A stretch of 64,000 nt of DNA, taken from NCBI RefSeq assembly GCF_006384975.1, contig NZ_CP021645.1:1144001-1208000 (forward strand). The letters run 5' to 3'. Origin of the DNA: Pseudomonas oryzihabitans. GTDB lineage: Bacteria > Pseudomonadota > Gammaproteobacteria > Pseudomonadales > Pseudomonadaceae. The notes under the pieces were generated by a model. That model was given only the letters and a program-made list of their open reading frames with translations. It was not told the origin of the DNA and ran no database searches. Below, one piece after another: positions 48,436-57,149 of this stretch (its first letter is position 1; each line of letters begins with the position of its first letter). A program made the position numbers and the translations under genes.

Positions 48436-49761
48436 CTAAAACCCCGTCTGCCCCGGAATCCACTGGGTGCCCGCCAGGGGTACGCGGGCCATGGCCGCGG
48501 CCTCGATGGTCAGGGCTACCAGGTCTTCCGGATCAAGGTTGTGCAGGTGCGACTTGCCACAGGCGCGGGCCATGGTCTGGGCTTCCAGCACCAGCACCCG
48601 CAGGTAGTTGGCCAGGCGGCGACCGCCTTCCACCGGGTCCAGGCGCTTGGCCAGCTCCGGGTCCTGGGTGGTGATGCCGGCCGGATCGCGGCCGTTCTGC
48701 CAGTCGTCGTAGTAACCGGCGGCCGAGCCGAGCTTGCGCAGTTCGGCGTCCAGCCGCGGATGGTTGTCGCCCAGGGCGATCAGGGCGGCGGTGCCGATGG
48801 CCACGGCGTCGGCGCCCAGGGCCATGGCCTTGGCTACGTCGGCACCATTGCGGATGCCACCGGAGACGATCAGTTGCACCTTGCGGTGCATGCCCATCTC
48901 CTGCAGCGCCTGCACCGCCTGGGGAATGGCCGGCAGGATAGGGATGCCGACGTGTTCGATGAACACCTCCTGGGTCGCCGCGGTGCCGCCCTGCATGCCA
49001 TCCAGTACCACCACGTCGGCGCCGGCCTTGACCGCCAGCTTGACGTCGTAATAGGGCCGGCTGGCGCCGATCTTGACGTAGATGGGCTTTTCCCAATCGG
49101 TGATCTCGCGCAACTCGGCGATCTTGATCGCCAGGTCGTCCGGGCCGGTCCAGTCGGGGTGGCGGCAGGCACTGCGCTGGTCGACGCCGATGGGCAGGGT
49201 GCGCATGCCGGCCACCCGCTCGGTGACCTTCATGCCCAACAGCATGCCGCCACCACCGGGCTTGGCGCCCTGCCCCAGGACGATCTCGATGGCGTCGGCC
49301 TTGCGCAGGTCGTCGGGGTTCATGCCGTAGCGCGACGGCAGGTACTGGTAGACCAGGTGCTGGGACTGGCCGCGCTCCTCGGGGGTCATGCCGCCGTCGC
49401 CGGTGGTCGTGCTGGTGCCGGCGATGCTGGCGCCACGGCCCAGGGCCTCCTTGGCGTTGGCCGAGAGCGCGCCGAAGCTCATGCCGGCAATGGTTACCGG
49501 AATCTTCAGGTGGATCGGTTTCTTGGCGAAGCGGGTGCCAAGCACCACGTCGGTGCCGCACTTCTCGCGATATCCCTCCAGCGGATAGCGCGAGACGCTG
49601 GCGCCCAGCAGCAGCAGGTCGTCGAAGTGCGGCAGCTTGCGCTTGGTGCCGCCACCGCGGATGTCGTAGATGCCGGTCTCGGCGGCGCGCTGGATTTCCT
49701 GGATGGTGAGGCGATCGAAGGTGGCCGATTCGCGCAGCACGGGGGTGTTCTGGTCAGTCAT
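48436..49761 (-). CDS. mgsC: N-methylglutamate synthase subunit C (FMN/Fe-S glutamate synthase-like)
   Basis: A 441-residue protein homologous to the FMN-binding synthase domain of glutamate synthase. Motifs include ITIAGMSFGALSANAKEAL-type PVTIAGMSFGALS, GTSTTTGDGGM, LGQGAKPGGGGML, VLDGMQGGTAATQ and VSGGIRNGADVAKA, covering FMN binding and the barrel. With MgsA and MgsB it forms the enzyme that makes N-methylglutamate from gamma-glutamylmethylamide and 2-oxoglutarate. In other hosts the same trio is called GlxD; the neighbouring gmaS and mgdABCD genes favour the Mgs role. It is 18 bases downstream of mgsB. Confidence 0.85.
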   Translation of the reverse strand: MTDQNTPVLRESATFDRLTIQEIQRAAETGIYDIRGGGTKRKLPHFDDLLLLGASVSRYPLEGYREKCGTDVVLGTRFAKKPIHLKIPVTIAGMSFGALSANAKEALGRGASIAGTSTTTGDGGMTPEERGQSQHLVYQYLPSRYGMNPDDLRKADAIEIVLGQGAKPGGGGMLLGMKVTERVAGMRTLPIGVDQRSACRHPDWTGPDDLAIKIAELREITDWEKPIYVKIGASRPYYDVKLAVKAGADVVVLDGMQGGTAATQEVFIEHVGIPILPAIPQAVQALQEMGMHRKVQLIVSGGIRNGADVAKAMALGADAVAIGTAALIALGDNHPRLDAELRKLGSAAGYYDDWQNGRDPAGITTQDPELAKRLDPVEGGRRLANYLRVLVLEAQTMARACGKSHLHNLDPEDLVALTIEAAAMARVPLAGTQWIPGQTGF

Positions 49762-49779
49762 GGCGAGTCTCCTGCGCGA

Positions 49780-50463
49780 TCAATAGGCCGAGGCGTTGTC
49801 GACCTTGAAGTTGTAGAGCTGGCGGGCGGAGCCATAGCGCTTGAAGTCGCCGGCGCGCTCGGCGAAGCCGGCGGTGTCGAGCAGTTCCTGGAGTTCGGCC
49901 AGGTGCTCGGCGCGCATCTCCTTCTCGATGCAGTCCGAGCCCAGGGAGGCGACGCTGCCCTTCACATAGATGCGCGTCTCGTAGAGCGAATCGCCCAGGG
50001 CCTCGCCGGCATCGCCGCAGACCACCAGGCGCCCGGCCTGGCCCATGAAGCAACTCATGTGACCGATGCTGCCGCCGACGACGATGTCGACGCCCTTCAT
50101 GGAGATGCCGCAACGCGCCCCGGCGTCGCCCTCGATGACCAACAGGCCGCCGTGGGCGGTGGCGCCGGCGGCCTGGGAGGCGCTGCCCTTGACCCGTAGC
50201 GAGCCGGACATCATGTTCTCGGCGCAACCGACGCCGACGTTGCCGTGCACGGTGATGGCGGCGTGCTGGTTCATGCCGGCGCAGTAGTAGCCGGCATGGC
50301 CATGGATATCCACGGACACGGCGTCGTTCACGCCCACGGCGAGGTTGTGGGCGCCGTTGGGATGGGTCACCACCCACTCGCGCTCGGCGGCGGTCTGGGC
50401 GGCGTCGTGCAGCGCCTGGTTGAGGTCACGCACGGCGATTTGGGTGAGATCGAAGGTTTTCAT
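49780..50463 (-). CDS. mgsB: N-methylglutamate synthase subunit B (GXGXG domain)
   Basis: A 227-residue protein made of the right-handed beta-helix found at the C terminus of glutamate synthase large subunit. The repeated turns are seen as VDIHGHAGYYCAG, ITVHGNVGVGCAENMMSG, LVIEGDAGARCGISM and IVVGGSIGHMSCFMGQ. It is a structural subunit of MgsABC. It lies 12 bases after mgsA and 18 before mgsC, in a tight operon. Confidence 0.86.
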   Translation of the reverse strand: MKTFDLTQIAVRDLNQALHDAAQTAAEREWVVTHPNGAHNLAVGVNDAVSVDIHGHAGYYCAGMNQHAAITVHGNVGVGCAENMMSGSLRVKGSASQAAGATAHGGLLVIEGDAGARCGISMKGVDIVVGGSIGHMSCFMGQAGRLVVCGDAGEALGDSLYETRIYVKGSVASLGSDCIEKEMRAEHLAELQELLDTAGFAERAGDFKRYGSARQLYNFKVDNASAY

Positions 50464-50475
50464 GTTCGCTGCTCC

Positions 50476-51381
50476 TCAGGCCGACTCGCGTTCCCAGACG
50501 TACAGGGTGGCCGGTGCCGGTTCCCAGACCTTGGCCTGCTCGATGCCGGGCAGGCTCGACAGCGCCTGATATTCGGAGGCCATGGCCACGTAGTCGTCGG
50601 TTTCGGCGAGGATGGCCGGCTTACAGGCGATGGGATCGCGGATCACCGCGAAGCCGTTGCGGGTGCCGATGGCGAAGGTGAAGAAACCGTCCAGGTCTTC
50701 CAGGGAGCGATCCAGTGCCTGCTTGAGGCTGTCGCCCTCGCGCAGGCGCCAGGTCAGGTAGCCGGCGGCCACCTCGGTGTCGTTCTCGGTCTCGAAGGTG
50801 ATGCCTTCGCGCCGCAGGTTCTGGCGCAGCCGCGAGTGGTTGGACAGCGAGCCGTTATGCACCAGGCAGAGGTCGGCGCCGGTGGAGAACGGGTGGCTGC
50901 CTTCCATGGTCACGGCACTCTCGGTGGCCATACGGGTATGGCCGATGATGTGGCTGCCCTGCATGCCGGCCAGGCCGAAGCGGCTGGCGATCTCCTGCGG
51001 CAGGCCCATGCCCTTGAGGATCTCGATGCTGCGCCCGGCGCTCATGATGCGCACCTCGGGCGCCAGGTCGGCCAGTACCGCCCGCACCTCGGCTTCCGGC
51101 GCACGGATCTTGAGCACGATGGCGCTGGCGTTCTGGAACCAATCCAGCTCGGCGCCCAGCCGCTGCTGCACGGCGGCGACCAGGCCGGCGAAGTCGTAGC
51201 CCTCGCTGGTGGCCTGCAGGGTCAGCTTGACCCAGCCCTCGGCTACCTCATCGCCATAGATGGCGAAGCCGGCGCTATCGGGCCCCCGGTCGGTCATGGC
51301 TTCGAGCATCGGCTCGAAGAGGCTGCCGAGTTGGGCCTCCAGTGCCGGGTTCTTCAGATAGAGTCCAACGATTCCACACAT
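50476..51381 (-). CDS. mgsA: N-methylglutamate synthase subunit A (class II glutamine amidotransferase)
   Basis: A 301-residue Ntn-type amidotransferase. The start is MCGIVGLYL, so that Cys2 becomes the N-terminal nucleophile; further motifs are DRGPDSAGFAIYG, GHTRMATES and VHNGSLSNH. It releases methylamine from gamma-glutamylmethylamide for MgsBC, instead of ammonia from glutamine. AAGGAG precedes the ATG. It follows gmaS by about 70 bases on the same strand. Confidence 0.87.
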   Translation of the reverse strand: MCGIVGLYLKNPALEAQLGSLFEPMLEAMTDRGPDSAGFAIYGDEVAEGWVKLTLQATSEGYDFAGLVAAVQQRLGAELDWFQNASAIVLKIRAPEAEVRAVLADLAPEVRIMSAGRSIEILKGMGLPQEIASRFGLAGMQGSHIIGHTRMATESAVTMEGSHPFSTGADLCLVHNGSLSNHSRLRQNLRREGITFETENDTEVAAGYLTWRLREGDSLKQALDRSLEDLDGFFTFAIGTRNGFAVIRDPIACKPAILAETDDYVAMASEYQALSSLPGIEQAKVWEPAPATLYVWERESA

Positions 51382-51452
51382 GGGTGTCACTCCTTCGCAG
51401 GCAGAGGGCGCGTCAGGGCGCCCGAAGAACAGTCAGGAAAAATCCAGAGCGA

Positions 51453-52787
51453 TCAGAAGAATTCGGTGTAGCGCTGGATCTCCCAGTCGGAGACGTGGCG
51501 GCTGTATTCCACCCACTCCATGCGCTTCAACTTGATGAATTCGTCGACGATTTCCGGCCCGAGCATCTCGCGGAACAGCGGATCGGCATCCAGGGCATCG
51601 CAGGCTTCCTTGAGGCTCTGCGGGAGAGTCGCGATCCCCCGCGCGGCGATGGCTTCGAGGCTCAGGTCGTAGAGGTTCTCGTTGCAGGGGACGCCCGGAT
51701 CGAGTTCGCGCTCGATGCCGTCGAGACCGGCGGCGATGATGGCGGCGGTGACCAGATAGGGATTGCAGCCAGCGTCGGGCAGGCGGAACTCCAGGCGGCC
51801 ATAGGGCACCCGCACCATCGCCGAGCGGTTGTTGGCGCCATAGGCGATGAAGGCCGGTGCCCAGGTGGCACCGGACAGGGAGCGCCCCACCACCAGCCGC
51901 TTGTAGGAATTCACCGTGGGCGCGGCGAAGGCGCACAGCGCCGGGCCATGGGCCAGCAGGCCGCCGAGGAAGTGATAGGCCAGCTTCGATAGGCCCATGC
52001 CGCGCGGATCGCTGTCGTCGTGGAAGAGATTGCGGCTGGTGGCGCTGGCTAGCGACAGGTGGAAATGCATGCCGTTGCCGGCGCGCTTGGGATCCGGCTT
52101 GGGCATGAAGGAGCAGATCATGCCCAGCTCGTTGGCGATCTCCCCAGCGGCCATGCGGAAGAAGGTGAAGCGATCCGCCGATTCCATGGCTTCGCTGTAG
52201 GTGTAGTTGATCTCGAACTGGCCGTTGGCGTCTTCGTGGTCGATCTGATAGATGTCGAAGCCCACCGGTTGCAGTGCCTCGGTCAGCTTTTCGAGGAACA
52301 GCCGCGAACGCGACAGGCCCTTGTAGTCGTAGCAGGGCTTGTCCAGGGTATCGCTGCCATCGACCAGAGAAAGCTTGCCGGCCTCGTCGCGGCGCATGAG
52401 AAAGAATTCCGGCTCCAGGCCGGTATTGAGACTCCAGCCGCGGTCGCTCAGCCGCTGCACCTGGCGCTGCAGCACATAGCGGCTGTCGTAGGGATGGGGC
52501 TTGCCGTTCACGTGGCCGATGCAGACCACCCGGCCGTAACCGGCCTGCCAGGGCACCGGGATCAGGGTGGAAAGGTCGCCGCGGGCCATGAAATCCGGGC
52601 CATGGGGTTCCATGCCCATACCGCAGATGGCGAAGCCGGCGAAGCCCGCACCCTCTTCCGCCACGGCGGCCAGACCCGCCACCGGTACGGACTTGGTCTT
52701 GGCGGAACCGTGGATATCGACGAACTGGGCCAGTACGTAGCGGATACCGTGCTGATCGATGAGGTGCTGCGTTTCGCTGGGCAACAT
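51453..52787 (-). CDS. gmaS: Gamma-glutamylmethylamide synthetase (GlnT/GS-III-like)
   Basis: A 444-residue glutamine-synthetase family enzyme that joins methylamine to glutamate using ATP. Family motifs are [23 protein letters not shown] (metal site), [21 protein letters not shown] and [10 protein letters not shown], followed by [14 protein letters not shown]. The start MLPSETQHL has CAGGAG in front and gives the usual length. Sequence alone cannot separate GmaS from GlnT-type enzymes, but the adjacent mgsABC and mgdABCD genes make GmaS the sensible call. First gene of a minus-strand operon; two TTCCC-N3-GGGAA palindromes sit in its promoter. Confidence 0.85.
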   Translation of the reverse strand: MLPSETQHLIDQHGIRYVLAQFVDIHGSAKTKSVPVAGLAAVAEEGAGFAGFAICGMGMEPHGPDFMARGDLSTLIPVPWQAGYGRVVCIGHVNGKPHPYDSRYVLQRQVQRLSDRGWSLNTGLEPEFFLMRRDEAGKLSLVDGSDTLDKPCYDYKGLSRSRLFLEKLTEALQPVGFDIYQIDHEDANGQFEINYTYSEAMESADRFTFFRMAAGEIANELGMICSFMPKPDPKRAGNGMHFHLSLASATSRNLFHDDSDPRGMGLSKLAYHFLGGLLAHGPALCAFAAPTVNSYKRLVVGRSLSGATWAPAFIAYGANNRSAMVRVPYGRLEFRLPDAGCNPYLVTAAIIAAGLDGIERELDPGVPCNENLYDLSLEAIAARGIATLPQSLKEACDALDADPLFREMLGPEIVDEFIKLKRMEWVEYSRHVSDWEIQRYTEFF

Positions 52788-52815
52788 GACGGGCTCCTGG
52801 GCTGAGGTCGTATAT

Positions 52816-52830
52816 ATTCCCAAGGGGAAT
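52816..52830. promoter_or_regulatory. Palindromic operator 1 upstream of gmaS
   Basis: ATTCCC-AAG-GGGAAT is a perfect palindrome, 29 bases before the gmaS ATG. Its centre is 20 bases from the next copy, about two helical turns. Confidence 0.65.
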
Positions 52831-52836
52831 TTATTC

Positions 52837-52849
52837 TTCCCAAAGGGAA
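52837..52849. promoter_or_regulatory. Palindromic operator 2 upstream of gmaS
   Basis: TTCCC-AAA-GGGAA repeats operator 1 on the same face of the helix. The pair lies between gmaS and the divergent XRE-cupin regulator gene. Confidence 0.65.
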
Positions 52850-53059
52850 AGCAAGGAGTCTGCCAATTTGGGAGTCGCTGGCCTTTTGGTATACCAGGTG
52901 TCGTCGCACTCCTTACTAAAGCCCTGAGTCTCAAAGGAAATCGCTGGTGCAGCCCAGCAGGCATTTTTCCGGCATGATGGCTCTCACACCAGACGCCTCT
53001 TGCGTCTTCCCTCTCGCTCTGCACTTTACTGGTGCGAATTTTTTATTCTCAAAACTAAA

Positions 53060-53662
53060 ATGATGCAAGAAACCTCAAGTCGTGAGCCACGCCTGAAGAT
53101 CGAGCAGTACATCGGCATCCAGATTCGTCGCCAACGGCAGGACCAGGGCCTCAAGACCGCCGACGTGGCGCGCATGGCCGGTATTAGCCAAGGCATGCTG
53201 AGCAAGATCGAGAACGCTCAGGTCTCCACCAGCCTGGAAACCCTCGGCCGGCTATGCGATGCCCTGGGCCTGCCCTTGTCGCGGCTATTCAGCCAGTACG
53301 ATCAGCAGGAGCGCGATGCTCTGCTGGTCAAGGCAGGCGAAGGACTGGAGGTCGTGCGCCGGGGAACCGACAAGGGCCACACCTATCATCTGCTCAACCA
53401 CTCTCGCGGGCCGAAGAAGAGTCTCGAGGCCTACCTGGTCTCCATGGACGATGCCAGCGAGGAATTCCCCACCTTTTCCCATCCCGGCACGGAGTTTCTC
53501 CATCTGCTCGAAGGCAGCCTGGTCTATCGCCATGGCAACCATCTCTATGAGATGAATCCGGGCGACAGCCTGACCTTCGACAGCGACATTCCCCACGGGC
53601 CCGAGCGTCTGACCCAGGTGCCGATCAAACTGCTGTCGATCATGACCTTCAAGGACGACTGA
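53060..53662 (+). CDS. XRE-family regulator with C-terminal cupin domain
   Basis: A 200-residue regulator. Residues about 15-70 form an XRE helix-turn-helix (IGIQIRRQRQDQGLKTADVARMAGISQGMLSKIEN), and residues 120-200 form a cupin that binds small molecules, with FSHPGTEFLHLLEGSLVYRHG carrying the metal/ligand pattern. Two ATG codons in a row (53060, 53063) make equivalent starts; no strong ribosome-binding site is present. It lies between the divergent gmaS-mgsABC and purU-folD-mgdABCD units, so it is the likely pathway-specific regulator, probably acting at the TTCCC-N3-GGGAA sites found on both sides of it. Confidence 0.88.
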   Translation: MMQETSSREPRLKIEQYIGIQIRRQRQDQGLKTADVARMAGISQGMLSKIENAQVSTSLETLGRLCDALGLPLSRLFSQYDQQERDALLVKAGEGLEVVRRGTDKGHTYHLLNHSRGPKKSLEAYLVSMDDASEEFPTFSHPGTEFLHLLEGSLVYRHGNHLYEMNPGDSLTFDSDIPHGPERLTQVPIKLLSIMTFKDD

Positions 53663-53671
53663 GCCTCGTCG

Positions 53672-53701
53672 TCACCGGTGAAAGACCGATTCACCGGTGA
53701 A
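53672..53701. promoter_or_regulatory. Tandem TCACCGGTGA operators upstream of purU
   Basis: TCACCGGTGA (53672-53681) and TTCACCGGTGAA (53690-53701) are perfect palindromes 19 bases centre to centre, just after the XRE gene. Confidence 0.65.
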
Positions 53702-53792
53702 ACAGCCATCAGATAACTGACAGGAAATTTTTATTACTCGACGCTAGACGAGGGCTTCTCCTTACCCTATAAAAGCTTCCGTGAATTTTATA

Positions 53793-53805
53793 TTCCCAAC
53801 AGGAA
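53793..53805. promoter_or_regulatory. Third TTCCC-type operator, purU side
   Basis: TTCCC-AAC-AGGAA, embedded in ATTCCC...GAAAT, resembles the two sites before gmaS with one mismatch. A related half (ACAGGAAATT) occurs at 53720-53729. Confidence 0.5.
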
Positions 53806-53829
53806 ATACCGCGACAGCGAAAAACTTCC

Positions 53830-53841
53830 TTCACTGGTGAA
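53830..53841. promoter_or_regulatory. Third TTCAC-type operator
   Basis: TTCACTGGTGAA has one mismatch to the perfect palindrome and lies only 14 bases before the purU ATG. Confidence 0.55.
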
Positions 53842-53855
53842 ATCCGGACGCGCCC

Positions 53856-54719
53856 ATGGAAACCTTGCCCACCTACATCCTCAACGTCAGTTGCCCGGCC
53901 ACCTCGGGCATCGTGGCGGCGGTCAGCACCTACCTCGCCCGTAATGACTGCTACATCGCCGAGATGGCCCAATTCGACGATGAGTTCACCGAGCGTTTCT
54001 TCATGCGCACGGTGTTCCGCTTCAATGCCGGTGCCAGCACTGGAATAGCGGCGCTACGCGACGGCTTCGCCGCGGTCGCGGGTGAGTTCGCCATGGAGTG
54101 GGAGCTGTATAGCACCGAGCGCCCTACCCGTGTCCTGCTGATGGTGAGCAAGTTCGATCACTGCCTCACCGACCTACTCTATCGCCACCAGAAGGGTGAG
54201 TTGCCGATGGAGATCACTGCCATCGTCTCCAATCACCTGGACCTGCGCCCCATGGCGGAGCGGGAAGGCATCCGCTTCGTCTATCTGCCGGTGACCAAGG
54301 ACAACAAGCGCCAGCAGGAGATCGAACTGCTGCGCCTGGTGGAGGAAACCGGTACCGAACTGGTGGTGCTGGCGCGCTACATGCAAATCCTCTCGGACAA
54401 TCTCTGCAAGGAACTGGCCGGGCGCGCCATCAATATCCATCACTCCTTCCTGCCCGGCTTCAAGGGTGCCAAACCCTACCACCAGGCCTTCGAGCGCGGC
54501 GTGAAGCTGATCGGGGCCACCGCCCACTACGTGACTTCGGACCTCGACGAAGGCCCGATCATCGAGCAGGAGGTGCAACGCGTCGACCACGGCTATCGCC
54601 CCGACGACCTGGTCGCCATCGGCCGAGATACCGAGACGGTGGCGCTGTACAAGGCGGTGAAGTACCACATCGAGCACCGCCTGTTCCTCAATGGCAATCG
54701 CGTGGTGGTGTTCCGATGA
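53856..54719 (+). CDS. purU: Formyltetrahydrofolate deformylase PurU
   Basis: A 287-residue cytoplasmic hydrolase giving formate and tetrahydrofolate from 10-formyl-THF. An N-terminal ACT domain ([20 protein letters not shown], to about residue 85) is followed by a formyltransferase fold with catalytic Asn-His in [18 protein letters not shown] and Asp in [12 protein letters not shown]. In this cluster it empties the C1 unit from methylamine oxidation into formate. Its stop overlaps folD as ATGA. A housekeeping purU elsewhere in the genome is likely, making this a dedicated copy. Confidence 0.94.
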   Translation: METLPTYILNVSCPATSGIVAAVSTYLARNDCYIAEMAQFDDEFTERFFMRTVFRFNAGASTGIAALRDGFAAVAGEFAMEWELYSTERPTRVLLMVSKFDHCLTDLLYRHQKGELPMEITAIVSNHLDLRPMAEREGIRFVYLPVTKDNKRQQEIELLRLVEETGTELVVLARYMQILSDNLCKELAGRAINIHHSFLPGFKGAKPYHQAFERGVKLIGATAHYVTSDLDEGPIIEQEVQRVDHGYRPDDLVAIGRDTETVALYKAVKYHIEHRLFLNGNRVVVFR

Positions 54720-55588
54720 GCGCCCTGCTCATCGACGGCAAGGCGGCTGCCGCCCGCTTGCTGCAACGAGTCGAGCGGGACGTGGCCGAATTGCGCGAGC
54801 GCGGCATCCAGCCCGCCCTGGCGGTGATCCTGGTGGGCAGCGATCCGGCCAGTCAGGTGTACGTGCGCAACAAGATCCGCCGCGCCGCCGAGGTGGGCAT
54901 CCGCTCCCTCAGCCATGAACTGCCGGCGGACCTGGAGCAGACCGAGCTGCTCGGCCTGATCGACTCGCTCAATGCCGATCCCGAGGTGCACGGCATCCTG
55001 GTGCAATTGCCGCTGCCGCCGCAGATCGACGAGGCCGCGGTGATCCAGGCGATTCGCCCGGACAAGGACGTCGACGGCTTCCATCGCGAGAACGTCGGCG
55101 CCCTGGCCCTCGGGCAGCCGGGCCTGGTGCCCTGTACCCCGGCCGGCTGCCTGCAATTGCTGCAGGACCACCTGGGCGATCTCAGCGGACGCCACGCCGT
55201 AGTGGTCGGGCGTTCCAATATCGTCGGCAAGCCCATGGCCGCCCTGCTCTTGCAGGCGCACTGCACGGTGACCCTGGTGCATTCGCGCAGCCGGGACGCC
55301 GCGGCGCTGTGCCGCCAGGCCGACATCCTGGTAGCGGCGGCCGGCCAACCCGGCCTGATCACCGCGGGCTGGGTCAAGCCCGGCGCGGTGGTCATCGACG
55401 TCGGCATAAACCGCGTGGAGCTCGAGGGCAACGCCCGGCTGGTGGGCGATGTCGCCCCCGCCGTGGCGGACATCGCCAGCGCCCTTACCCCAGTGCCGGG
55501 CGGAGTCGGGCCCATGACCATCGCCCTGCTCATGCACAACACCCTGAGCGCCGCCCAGCGCCAGCATCCCCACGCCGCCGCGACCTGA
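54716..55588 (+). CDS. folD: Methylene-THF dehydrogenase/cyclohydrolase FolD
   Basis: A 290-residue bifunctional enzyme oxidising 5,10-methylene-THF to 10-formyl-THF with NADP. The catalytic Tyr and Lys lie in [10 protein letters not shown], folate-site residues in [11 protein letters not shown], and the nucleotide loop in [17 protein letters not shown]; the end has [14 protein letters not shown]. It is translationally coupled to purU and 13 bases before mgdA, so it bridges the dehydrogenase product to PurU. Confidence 0.96.
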   Translation: MSALLIDGKAAAARLLQRVERDVAELRERGIQPALAVILVGSDPASQVYVRNKIRRAAEVGIRSLSHELPADLEQTELLGLIDSLNADPEVHGILVQLPLPPQIDEAAVIQAIRPDKDVDGFHRENVGALALGQPGLVPCTPAGCLQLLQDHLGDLSGRHAVVVGRSNIVGKPMAALLLQAHCTVTLVHSRSRDAAALCRQADILVAAAGQPGLITAGWVKPGAVVIDVGINRVELEGNARLVGDVAPAVADIASALTPVPGGVGPMTIALLMHNTLSAAQRQHPHAAAT

Positions 55589-55601
55589 CCGGGAGTCCGT
55601 C

Positions 55602-56843
55602 ATGCCTTTCAGCCTGTTGAAATATGGCCTCTCCGCCGACTATCCGGTGGAGGTCGATCTGCCGCCGCCCAAGGAACTCAAATCCAGCTACGACGTGGTC
55701 ATCATCGGTGGTGGCGGCCATGGCCTGGCCACTGCCTACTACCTGGCCAAGTACCACGGCATCACCAACGTGGCGGTTCTGGAGAAGGCCTACCTGGGCG
55801 GCGGCAACACCGCGCGCAACACCGCGGTGATCCGCTCCAACTACCTCACCAGCGAAGGGGTGAAGTTCTACATCGAGTCGGTACGGCTGTTCAAAGAGCT
55901 GTCCAACGAGTTCGACTTCAACATCATGTATTCCGAGCGTGGCCAGCTGACTCTGGCGCACACCGACGCCACGGTACGCGCCTTCCGCCAGCGCGCCGAG
56001 GTGAATAAGCACTTCGGCGGGCGCACCGAGCTGATCGATCGCCAACAGATCCGCGAACTGGTGCCCTGCCTCAACCTCGATCCGGGCCACCTGCCGGTGC
56101 TGGCCGGACTCTGGCACATCGACGGTGGCACCGCGCGGCATGACGCCGTGGCCTGGGGTTACGCCAAGCAGGCCGCCAAGCGCGGCGTGGAGATCCACCA
56201 ACTGACCGAAGTGCAGGACTTCGTGGTGGAGAACAATAGGATCGCCGCCATCAAGACCAACCGTGGCACGGTGCGCTGCGGATGCGCGGTACAGGCGGTA
56301 GCCGGCACCAGTTCGCTGCTGATGAACAAGCTGGGCATCCGCGCGCCGCTGCACACCTATCCGCTGCAAGCCATGGTCACCCAGCCGTTCAAGCCATTCC
56401 TCGATCCCCTGGTGAGTTCCAGCGCCCTGCACTGCTACGTGCAGCAGACCAGCCGCGGCGAGATTGTCTTCGGCGGCGGCTCGGACCCCTATCCGCTGTA
56501 CCACACCCGCTCGACCCTGGACCTCAAGGAAAGCCTGCTGGCCCACGCCATCGAAATGTTCCCCTTCATGGCCAACGCCAAGCTGATGCGCCAATGGGCC
56601 GGGATGACCGACATGACCCCGGACTACAGCCCGCTGATGGGCCTCTCGCCCATCGACGGCTACTACCTGGACGCCGGCTGGGGCACCTGGGGCTTCAAGG
56701 CCACGCCCATCTGCGGCAAGACCATGGCCGAACTGGTGGCCAGCGGCGGCCGGGTACCCGAACTCATCGCCCCCTTCGGCCTGGACAGGTTCAGCCGCTT
56801 CCAGCAGGTCAACGAGATGGGCGCCACCGCGGCCAGCCATTAA
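55602..56843 (+). CDS. mgdA: N-methylglutamate dehydrogenase subunit A (SoxB-like flavoprotein)
   Basis: A 413-residue DAO-family flavoprotein matching the beta subunit of heterotetrameric sarcosine oxidase. The FAD loop is VVIIGGGGHGLATAYYLAK, followed by ARNTAVIRSNY; the histidine in GGTARHDAVAWGYA aligns with the one that holds covalent FMN in sarcosine oxidase. WGTWGFKATPICGKTMAELV closes the FAD site. GGGAGT precedes the ATG. It is the catalytic subunit for N-methylglutamate oxidation; sarcosine oxidase is the alternative reading, disfavoured by the neighbouring gmaS and mgs genes. Confidence 0.87.
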   Translation: MPFSLLKYGLSADYPVEVDLPPPKELKSSYDVVIIGGGGHGLATAYYLAKYHGITNVAVLEKAYLGGGNTARNTAVIRSNYLTSEGVKFYIESVRLFKELSNEFDFNIMYSERGQLTLAHTDATVRAFRQRAEVNKHFGGRTELIDRQQIRELVPCLNLDPGHLPVLAGLWHIDGGTARHDAVAWGYAKQAAKRGVEIHQLTEVQDFVVENNRIAAIKTNRGTVRCGCAVQAVAGTSSLLMNKLGIRAPLHTYPLQAMVTQPFKPFLDPLVSSSALHCYVQQTSRGEIVFGGGSDPYPLYHTRSTLDLKESLLAHAIEMFPFMANAKLMRQWAGMTDMTPDYSPLMGLSPIDGYYLDAGWGTWGFKATPICGKTMAELVASGGRVPELIAPFGLDRFSRFQQVNEMGATAASH

Positions 56844-56852
56844 GGAGCAGTC

Positions 56853-57149
56853 ATGAAAATCCTCACTTGCCCGCTCAACGGGCCGCGCAACATCAGCGAA
56901 TTCACCTATGGCGGCGAGCTCAAGGCCATGCCCGATCCCAAGGCGTGCAGTACCGCCGAGTGGGCCGACTACGTCTTCAACTGCGAGAACCGCCGCGGCG
57001 TGGTCACCGAGTGGTGGCTGCACAACGCCTCCAGCTACTGGTTCCTGGCCGAACGCCACACCGGTACCGACGAGGTGCTGCGCACCTTCGATCCCCGCGA
57101 GCTGTTCACCCAGCGGGTCGACTTCAGCGCCCAGGAGACCCGTTCATGA
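56853..57149 (+). CDS. mgdB: N-methylglutamate dehydrogenase subunit B (SoxD-like, zinc ligands missing)
   Basis: A 98-residue small subunit. It keeps the SoxD outline (FTYGGELKAMPDPKACSTAEWADYVF, then VVTEWWLHNASSYWFLAERHTG), but where SoxD carries CPxCG and H-x3-C zinc ligands this protein has LTCPLNGPRN and WLHNASSYWF, so at least two cysteines are absent. This CPLNGPRN form fits N-methylglutamate dehydrogenase better than sarcosine oxidase, as far as I recall. Its stop overlaps the mgdC start as ATGA. Confidence 0.83.
   Translation: MKILTCPLNGPRNISEFTYGGELKAMPDPKACSTAEWADYVFNCENRRGVVTEWWLHNASSYWFLAERHTGTDEVLRTFDPRELFTQRVDFSAQETRS

Noticed and set aside
52816..53841. Palindromes around the XRE-cupin gene as a CRISPR-like array
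   Set aside because: The copies belong to two short motif families with irregular spacing and no spacers; they are operators, not CRISPR repeats.
56282..57145. Upstream extension of the mgdC frame by 288 codons
   Set aside because: It overlaps mgdA and mgdB fully in another frame; the ATGA overlap at 57146 and the family N terminus fix the start.
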